Source of the DNA: Roseburia inulinivorans DSM 16841
GTDB lineage: Bacteria; Bacillota; Clostridia; Lachnospirales; Lachnospiraceae
DNA length: 41,605 nt
Reading direction: 5' to 3'
Assembly: GCF_000174195.1 (NCBI RefSeq)
Contig: NZ_ACFY01000061.1
Span: 1 to 41,605 of the forward strand
Shown: one piece after another, positions 18,124 to 23,621 of the stretch
Layout of the letters: every line of letters starts with the position of its first letter
Position numbering within the stretch: the first letter of the stretch is position 1
Made by a program: the position numbers and the translations under genes
Notes under the pieces: model-generated
Databases searched by the model: none
Told to the model about the DNA's origin: nothing
What the model saw: only the letters and a program-made list of their open reading frames with translations

Positions 18124-18349
18124 GGCCACCAACCACCTAAAAATTAATCACGGTCATTAAATTAATCGGAATGGCTCTCGCCGAAGGTGATGTAATCCAT
18201 GTAGATTAATTTGAAGACCCTAGGGCGAAATTTTCCATTTGGGTGCACTTAAGGACATCCGAAATCAAAAATGAATATTTAGTTCCAATAAGCTGATATT
18301 AACGCACTACTTTCAAAACAATTTTTTGTTGCGAAAGAGCTGCGTTTTT
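18124..18349 (+). other. Non-coding stretch between immunity-like genes
   Basis: I see no gene in these ~225 bp. The repeated phrase ATTAATC occurs near 18,143 and 18,163, and a related ATTAATTTG near 18,212. There is no convincing promoter or terminator. The composition suggests a recombination junction. Confidence 0.3.
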
Positions 18350-18769
18350 ATGCGTGTAAGAAAAATGAATCAAGTTGACGTGAAACTACATGATTTAACC
18401 AAAGTAAAATTGAAAAAATATCGGCTGAATTGGGAAGAAACAGGGAATCCGGTGCCGAGGATCCGAAACTGGATGGAGAGACTGGATTATCAGGCAGTTC
18501 AAAGAAGAGAATTGGCGAAGTTACCGGAGCGAACCATTCATTTTTTGGAAGAAAATCAGGATACACTGTTTTCTGATGTGATAGAAAAACCGTTTTTGCT
18601 GGTGTCGAAAATGTTTTGGGATGTATCAAAAATGTATAAAGTGCCGGTCAGGGGAAAAGAAATGGTTTTGCTTGATGGAGTGAACGGCTTTGCAGAAATT
18701 TATTATATGCCGGTGTATCCACGATATCGTTGTCTTTCAGAAGAAAGGACGAAAGAGTGGGAAAAATGA
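18350..18769 (+). CDS. Imm11-like protein, C-terminally truncated paralogue
   Basis: The start is uncertain: ATG 18,350 and ATG 18,365 are both in frame and neither has a strong site. From about residue 22 the sequence (KKYRLNWEETGNPVPRIRNW) aligns with the start of the Imm11-like protein at 735. The shared core is TLFSDVIEKPFLLVSKMFWD followed by VLLDGVNGFAEIYYMPVY. The paralogue's last ~50 residues, including its LAESLL segment, are missing here, as the frame ends at EERTKEWEK. The first residues look like foreign sequence fused at a junction. It lies at the end of the toxin-cassette region and is probably an orphan or decayed copy. Confidence 0.5.
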   Translation: MRVRKMNQVDVKLHDLTKVKLKKYRLNWEETGNPVPRIRNWMERLDYQAVQRRELAKLPERTIHFLEENQDTLFSDVIEKPFLLVSKMFWDVSKMYKVPVRGKEMVLLDGVNGFAEIYYMPVYPRYRCLSEERTKEWEK

Positions 18770-18885
18770 ATATGTTGGTTATTCTGACTTTTAAATTATT
18801 AGGTTGAACTAGAAGATTAGAACAAGCTACTTTGCAATCTTTAATATACAACCCAAAATAGCAACAATATATCTACTTATTCATC

Positions 18886-18915
18886 ATATCATACCCTCAA
18901 ATTGGGCAGTATAAT
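18886..18915 (+). promoter_or_regulatory. Possible promoter of the XRE gene
   Basis: A TATAAT lies at 18,910-18,915, 25 bp before the GTG start. No good -35 is present at the right spacing, which would fit a regulated or extended -10 promoter. Confidence 0.35.
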
Positions 18916-18939
18916 AGACACAGATGGGTAGGTGTTAGG

Positions 18940-19242
18940 GTGGATATACAAGGTAGAATACGTGAATTAATGGAAGAGCGCAGTTGGACGGAATACCGCT
19001 TAGCTAAAGAAGCAAATTTGTCACATTCCACAGTGGCAAATATGTTTAACCGGAACAATGCGCCGACTTTTCCAACATTAGAAGCAATATGTAGCGCATT
19101 CCAAATGACGTTATCTCAATTTTTCTGCGAAGATGGAAATCTAATTGAATTAACAGACGAAGAGAAAGAACTGATTTCAAGGTGGAAACAGTTGAGCGCA
19201 GAACAGAGGAAAGTGTTATTGGAATTGATGGGTGTAATATAA
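18940..19242 (+). CDS. XRE-family transcriptional regulator (100 aa)
   Basis: GTG 18,940 starts the protein after GGTGTTAGG. Residues ~5-60 are a Cro/C1-type helix-turn-helix: RIRELMEERSWTEYRLAKEA, then NLSHSTVANMFNRNNAPTFP and TLEAICSAFQMTLSQFF. The C-terminal ~35 residues are a helical tail with LTDEEKELISRWKQLSAEQR, as in small Clostridial repressors. It probably binds DNA as a dimer. It is transcribed separately (own -10, terminator directly after the stop) and sits just ahead of the LytTR/GHKL pair. Its targets cannot be deduced, though autoregulation is usual. Confidence 0.8.
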   Translation: MDIQGRIRELMEERSWTEYRLAKEANLSHSTVANMFNRNNAPTFPTLEAICSAFQMTLSQFFCEDGNLIELTDEEKELISRWKQLSAEQRKVLLELMGVI

Positions 19243-19273
19243 AGCCTGCACGGTGTGAGTGTTAGGCTTTTTT
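19241..19273 (+). terminator. Rho-independent terminator after the XRE gene
   Basis: The stem AAAGCCT (19,241-19,247) pairs with AGGCTTT (19,264-19,270), followed by further T residues. It begins right at the stop codon. Confidence 0.7.
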
Positions 19274-19304
19274 GTTGTATCAAAGATTAAAGTGGTGAGG
19301 AAAT

Positions 19305-20015
19305 ATGTTGAGGATAGGTATTTGTGATGACATAAGAGAAGAGGTTGAAAAACAGGAAAAACAGGTACGGCAAATTACATATCAGATAGGAATCCGGGCA
19401 GACATCAGAAAATGTTATTCAGGTATGGATCTTTTGATGGAAATAGAACTGAGCGGACAATTCGATATTATCTTGCTGGATATTGAACTTGGTGGGATGA
19501 ATGGCATTGAGACGGCACGCCAGATCAGGGAGAGCGATGTAAATTGTAATATTATTTTCATCACGTCCTTTGAACAATACAGTAAGGAAGCAATCAGCGT
19601 ACACCCCTTTGCATTTGTTGATAAACCCATTACATATGCACAAATGGAAAAGCTTATCAGTGATGTTTACGAAAAATTACAGATTGATGATAAATTTGCC
19701 TTTAAATCTAACAAAACTTACTACAATATCAGCTTGAATAAAATTATGTATTTTATGAGTGAAAAAAGAATTATAAATGTATATTGTATAGATAAAATTT
19801 GTACATTTTATGGTAAAATGAATGATGTAGAAATAAATTTGAGGAAGAAGCGGGTGGACTTCTGGAGGATACATCATTCGTTTTTGGTTAATCCGAGGTA
19901 TATAGAAGAGTACCATTATGACAAAGTTGTTCTGCAGAATGGCATATCATTGGAAATCAGCAGGGCAAAGAGGGAGAATACACGTTTGATGTACATGAGG
20001 AAACTTGGAAAATAG
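19305..20015 (+). CDS. LytTR response regulator, AgrA-like (236 aa)
   Basis: ATG 19,305 follows GGTGAGG. The receiver domain occupies residues ~1-120, with the acidic pair D8-D9 (IGICDDI), phosphoacceptor D59 (FDIILLDIELGGMNGIETAR) and the K of VDKPIT. Residues ~135-235 are a LytTR DNA-binding domain: IMYFMSEKRIINVYC, then FWRIHHSFLVNPRYIEEYHY. The partner histidine kinase follows 20 bp downstream. AgrA-type regulators bind paired direct repeats upstream of target operons and respond to peptide signals, but no AgrB-type maturation gene is present in this window. Confidence 0.85.
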   Translation: MLRIGICDDIREEVEKQEKQVRQITYQIGIRADIRKCYSGMDLLMEIELSGQFDIILLDIELGGMNGIETARQIRESDVNCNIIFITSFEQYSKEAISVHPFAFVDKPITYAQMEKLISDVYEKLQIDDKFAFKSNKTYYNISLNKIMYFMSEKRIINVYCIDKICTFYGKMNDVEINLRKKRVDFWRIHHSFLVNPRYIEEYHYDKVVLQNGISLEISRAKRENTRLMYMRKLGK

Positions 20016-20035
20016 GGAGAGGGAGAGGAAGGAAA

Positions 20036-21325
20036 ATGACAATCGCATTAATATTGGTAGAAATATTTACAGTGATTATGCAGAGAAATGTATGTGAAAA
20101 AGCATTTGACCGAAAACCGGCAGAAACAGCGGTACAGGTCATGGTATGGGCAGCCTTTTATATCATTTCAAATGTGACTACATATTTTTTTGAATTGCCG
20201 TCATGGCTAAATATGGTAATTTTTTCAGTGTCCTTTTTTTGCGTTTTAACCTGGTTATATGAAGGTTCTATTAGAATCAAACTTGTGCTGGTTCTGTTTT
20301 TGTGTCTGATAGGAATGCTGTCAGAGGTGATGGTTTGCTTCATCGGAATTTTGTGCGGCATAGATATTATACATATGATGGGAAATACAGAGGTCGCAAT
20401 CATGTATACGATTTTATCAAAATTAGTCTGGTTTGTTGAAATCAAGATTGCGCTGCTGTTTTTGAAAAAGAATAAAAATATAGTAATCAGAAATATGGAC
20501 TGGCTAGAGGTGTTTATTGTGCCGGTGAGCAGTATTTTTATTGTTATGGCGATGTTTGTACCATTGACAGATGAGTATGTATGGGCGAAATTGATTGCAT
20601 CAATATTGATATTGATTGTAAATCTTTTTACATTTTATAATTATAATGAATTACAGGAAAAGGCATTGTATCAGGCGGAAAGGCAGTTCTTGACGCAGCA
20701 GGTGGAAAATTATGCGGTTCAGCTTCAGGAAATGAGTAAAACATGGCAGCAGGCACGGGAGTACCGTCATGATATGAAGCAAAGGTACCTTTTGATTGAA
20801 TCCTATTTAAATCGAAATGAATATGAAAAGATAAGGGAATTATATCGGCAAAGTGTAGAGACTTTAACAGAAGAGGACAATCTTGCAAAGACAGGGAATG
20901 TAAGTTTTGACACAATAGTCAATTACAAGGCGGCAGTTGCTCAGAAGAACCATATAAATGTAAAATTGGATACCATGATTCCGTATGATATGAAATTAGA
21001 GGACGTCGATTTATACAGTCTGTTGGGAAATCTGTTTGATAATGCGATTGAAGCAGCTAGTAAAGTAGACATAGAAGAGCGAGAGATAAAACTGCTGGCA
21101 AAAATGTCTGGAAATAATTTGTATTTGGAAATGGAGAACCCCTATACTGGCAATCTGAGAAAACAGGGGCAGAATTATCTTACAACAAAAGGGGATAAGA
21201 ATGAACATGGATTGGGGCTTAGAATTGTAGAAAATATTATCAACCGTCATAGCGGTCAAATGATTATAGATGATAAAGAGAATTATTTTAGAATAAAAGT
21301 GCTTCTTTATAATATTGGAAAATAG
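20036..21325 (+). CDS. GHKL-domain sensor histidine kinase, AgrC-like (429 aa)
   Basis: ATG 20,036 follows GGAAGGAAA. The N-terminal ~200 residues hold about six membrane segments (VMVWAAFYIISNVTTYFF; LVLVLFLCLIGMLSEVMVCF; LIASILILIVNLFTFYNY). A coiled linker leads to the phosphoacceptor motif REYRHDMKQRYLLIESYL with H245. The C-terminal GHKL ATPase domain has the N-box LLGNLFDNAIEAAS and the G-box GDKNEHGLGLRIVENI. This is the AgrC/ComD architecture used to sense secreted peptides. It forms a two-gene operon with the LytTR regulator and ends at a strong terminator. Confidence 0.85.
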   Translation: MTIALILVEIFTVIMQRNVCEKAFDRKPAETAVQVMVWAAFYIISNVTTYFFELPSWLNMVIFSVSFFCVLTWLYEGSIRIKLVLVLFLCLIGMLSEVMVCFIGILCGIDIIHMMGNTEVAIMYTILSKLVWFVEIKIALLFLKKNKNIVIRNMDWLEVFIVPVSSIFIVMAMFVPLTDEYVWAKLIASILILIVNLFTFYNYNELQEKALYQAERQFLTQQVENYAVQLQEMSKTWQQAREYRHDMKQRYLLIESYLNRNEYEKIRELYRQSVETLTEEDNLAKTGNVSFDTIVNYKAAVAQKNHINVKLDTMIPYDMKLEDVDLYSLLGNLFDNAIEAASKVDIEEREIKLLAKMSGNNLYLEMENPYTGNLRKQGQNYLTTKGDKNEHGLGLRIVENIINRHSGQMIIDDKENYFRIKVLLYNIGK

Positions 21326-21372
21326 TATTAGAGATAAGAGCGACTGTCTTAATATGTGTGTTGCGGAATCCG

Positions 21373-21410
21373 GGTGTTGAAATCAAGCAGATTTTGGCAC
21401 CTGTTTTTTT
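21373..21410 (+). terminator. Strong terminator after the histidine kinase
   Basis: GGTGTTGAAATC (from 21,373) pairs along 12 positions, including G-T pairs, with GATTTTGGCACC ending at 21,401, around a five-base loop. A run of seven T follows. Confidence 0.8.
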
Positions 21411-21528
21411 GCCTGAAAACAAAAAGTTACAAGTAACAATGAAGTTTTTTACAAAAATAGGGAGAAAAAAAAGAAAGCCATATACTTTGGGATATACGCA
21501 GTAACCTACAGAAGAAAAATGGAGGAAA

Positions 21529-21669
21529 ATGCAGCATATCCCAGTAAACATGAGAAGACTGATAAAAAGTACTGCTCAAAAAGCGGTGTATGAGATATGG
21601 AAGAAACAAGTAAAAAGGCAAATGCCAAAATGCTTGTTAATTTCATCATACACTGCTTTTTTTGTTTGA
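21529..21669 (+). CDS. Small Cys-containing peptide ORF (46 aa)
   Basis: GGAGG lies four bases before ATG 21,529. The peptide begins MQHIPVNMRRLIKSTAQKAV, is basic and helical in the middle (EIWKKQVKRQM), and ends KCLLISSYTAFFV. Size, basic amphipathic leader and a Cys followed by hydrophobic residues near the end recall AgrD-type cyclic lactone precursors. However, the usual acidic C-terminal tail and a nearby AgrB are missing. It lies about 200 bp after the GHKL kinase, behind a terminator. It may be a peptide signal or may be spurious. Confidence 0.3.
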   Translation: MQHIPVNMRRLIKSTAQKAVYEIWKKQVKRQMPKCLLISSYTAFFV

Positions 21670-21674
21670 CATAA

Positions 21675-21773
21675 GAGTGGCTCGCGAAGCGTGTCACTCG
21701 TTGTTTTTCATGAAGTTCATGAGGTGTAATATCCGGGCGCCGCCCTTTTCGATTTTGAGAATTTACAAAATCG
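21675..21773 (+). promoter_or_regulatory. Cluster of hairpins upstream of the sigma-like gene
   Basis: Three inverted repeats occur in 100 bp. GAGTG (21,675) pairs with CACTC (21,699), extended inside by CGC/GCG and followed by a T-rich run. GGGC/GCCC lies at 21,735-21,745, followed by TTTTC. CGATTTTG/CAAAATCG lies at 21,750-21,773, right before the ribosome binding site of the next gene. They look like a terminator plus a leader that could mask translation of the downstream gene. Confidence 0.45.
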
Positions 21774-21791
21774 GAAAGGAGCAAGTCAAAG

Positions 21792-22239
21792 ATGGCAGAA
21801 AGAGAAAAATATTATATCGGATTGAACGGACAAATCTTTGAAGTCAGTAAGGAACTTTACGAGACATATTACAAAGGGCAGCGCAAGGAGAAATACTTTA
21901 CCCATGATCTGAAGCAGGAACATACAAAGGTGGATAAGGAAACCGGAGAGATGATTGTCATTCCCAGCAGGGAAGATTCTTATGAGCGGCTTCTGGAAGC
22001 AGAGAAGCAGTTTGCAGAGGAAGCGGAGAATGTAGAGGATGTGGCAGTTCGGGAGGTCATGCTGGAGAAATTGAACGAAGCCTTACGTATACTTACAGAC
22101 GAGGAGACAGCTATCATTCATGCCCTGTTCTACCAGGAGATCAGTGAGGTGGAACTGGCGAAAAAAATTAGGAATAGCCAGAACAACCTTACAGTCACGA
22201 AAATATAAGATTTTAGAGAAATTGAGAAAATTATTGTAA
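21792..22239 (+). pseudogene. Sigma-70-like regulator of a conjugative element, frameshifted near its end
   Basis: GGAAAGGAG precedes ATG 21,792. The first ~130 residues (YYIGLNGQIFEVSKELYETY, then VMLEKLNEALRILTDEETAI) match the layout of sigma-factor-like proteins of Tn916-type and related elements. A run of seven A at 22,161-22,167 shifts the frame; with six A the protein reads AKKLGIARTTLQSRKYKILE and ends KLRKLL at 22,239. That C-terminal stretch is the region-4 helix-turn-helix. As read, the annotated frame stops at 22,208 and lacks the DNA-binding helix. Its terminator lies at 22,243-22,283. A one-base homopolymer change either disables it or is an assembly error. Confidence 0.65.
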
Positions 22240-22242
22240 ACT

Positions 22243-22283
22243 ATTGCCTCTTCATTTATTGGCTAAGTAGATGAAGGGGCAAT
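22243..22283 (+). terminator. Hairpin terminator after the sigma-like gene
   Basis: ATTGCC and CTTCAT (22,243-22,255) pair with ATGAAG and GGGCAAT (22,271-22,283), with a one-base mismatch and a 15-base loop. No long T run follows, so termination may be partial. Confidence 0.55.
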
Positions 22284-22315
22284 AATCAGTTATATAATAA
22301 ATCAGCAGATTCTTG

Positions 22316-22346
22316 ATGGTAATTCAATTATAAAGACAATTACCAT
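22316..22346. repeat. Short inverted repeat upstream of the tyrosine recombinase
   Basis: ATGGTAATT (22,316-22,324) and AATTACCAT (22,338-22,346) form perfect 9-bp arms around 13 bp. It lies about 105 bp before the recombinase start and could be an operator, recombinase-binding arms or the left border of the insert. Confidence 0.5.
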
Positions 22347-22451
22347 ACTGAAAATATAAAGAATATGGCAGCTAAAAATGTATGATTGCAGATATATATG
22401 CTAAATATTATTATATGTCTTATCTACAAAATAAACCAGGAGGTTTTTGCA

Positions 22452-23389
22452 ATGCTTTTAAAAGAAGAAATCAATAAATATTTGAATTATTGTAAATTTC
22501 AAAAGGAACTTGATGATAAGACAATAAAGGCATATAAGGCGGATTTGGAACAGTTTATTACAGTAATAGGAGAAAATAATCCAGATAAAGAAATGCTGAA
22601 TGCATATCTTGTATACCTTCACCGTATGTATAAGCAAAAAACAGTCAAGAGAAAAATTGCCAGCGTGAAGGCACTGTTTCATTATTTAGAGGAAGAAGAA
22701 CTGATAGAGATAAATCCATTCCATAAAGTAAAGACAAAGTTTCGGGAGGAAGTGATTTTACCCAAAATTATTCCGAGAGATATTATAGAGCAGTTGCTGA
22801 ATCATCTTTATAAGGAAAGAAGTATTAAAGAATATTCAGAGTGGCGTAAAAAAATCATTTTAAGAGATATCGCAGTAGTGGAGACGCTTTTTTCTACAGG
22901 GCTGCGCATCTCGGAATTGTGCCATTTGCAAAATAAATATGTAGACTTAAAAAACGGTGTGTTATGTATTCAGGGCAAGGGAGGAAAGGAGCGATATCTT
23001 CAAATAGGAAATAATGACGTACTGTCTATACTGAATGCCTACAAAATGTACTTTGAAGAAGAGATAAAGAAGCAGGGATATTTTTTGTCAATCGTTATGG
23101 AAATGCGCTGTCTGAGCAATCAGCCAGGAGCATGATACATAAATATGCCGGTGAAATTCAGGCAGATATAAATATTACACCGCATATGTTCCGGCATTCC
23201 TTTGCGACATATCTGATGGAGGAGGACGTGAATATCAGATACATACAAAAAATGCTGGGACATGCTTCGATTACCACAACGCAGATATATACATATGTAA
23301 CGACTGAGAAGGAAAAAGAGATACTGCAGACAAGACATCCGAGAAATAAGATAAATATAGGAGAAAATTTAGATAATTTGGTATATTAG
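22452..23389 (+). pseudogene. Tyrosine recombinase (XerC/D-like), split at a T run
   Basis: The start chosen is ATG 22,452, eight bases after AGGAGG. The N-terminal SAM-like domain is FQKELDDKTIKAYKADLEQF. The catalytic domain shows Arg in ETLFSTGLRISELCHL, Lys in IQGKGGKERYLQIG, then HMFRHSFATYL, LGHASITTTQ and Tyr in IYTYV. The frame breaks near 23,080: the run of six T in GGATATTTTTTG must be seven to read GYFFVNRYGNALSEQSARSM. All catalytic residues survive once the frame is restored, total about 311 aa. It ends 38 bp before the left 123-bp inverted repeat, so it is the natural candidate to recombine those repeats. It may be an inactive remnant, a phase-off allele or mis-assembled. Confidence 0.75.
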
Positions 23390-23391
23390 GA

Positions 23392-23420
23392 TTGCTAAAT
23401 ATTGGGAAAGTTTGTATAAT
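23392..23420 (+). promoter_or_regulatory. Promoter outside the left inverted repeat
   Basis: TTGCTA (23,392-23,397) and TATAAT (23,415-23,420) are separated by 17 bp and point toward the repeat and the 891-aa gene. No equivalent is seen outside the right repeat. In the present orientation it would transcribe the ATP-grasp/PLP gene; if the segment were inverted it would read into the SIR2-STAND gene. Confidence 0.5.
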
Positions 23421-23427
23421 TGATATA

Positions 23428-23550
23428 GTAACGATAATTAGGAATTATCGAGATAGAAAATAGGGAAACATCTGTTTTTGTGAAATAGAGGATAATGAAT
23501 AGTTATAGGTTATTGACAAATAGGCAAAAGTTATTCACTGTCTCGGATAC
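23428..23550 (+). repeat. Left 123-bp inverted repeat of the two-gene module
   Basis: It is perfectly identical, in reverse complement, to 30,646-30,768, with weaker similarity continuing inward for about 20-25 bp. Near its outer end is the palindrome CGATAATTAGGAATTATCG (23,432-23,450, 8-bp arms around 3 bp). The inner end is 72 bp upstream of the 891-aa gene. It also contains TTGACA (23,513-23,518) without a matching -10. Confidence 0.95.
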
Positions 23551-23621
23551 AGGATAAAGTTAGTTAGTCTGTATAATAATATCATGTAGTGTTGAAATAA
23601 GAATGATGGTAGGTGATTTAA

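Noticed and set aside
23513..23541. TTGACA inside the repeat as a promoter for both genes
   Set aside because: No acceptable -10 lies 16-18 bases downstream; a TATAAT at 23,573-23,578 is too far away and not shared by the right side.
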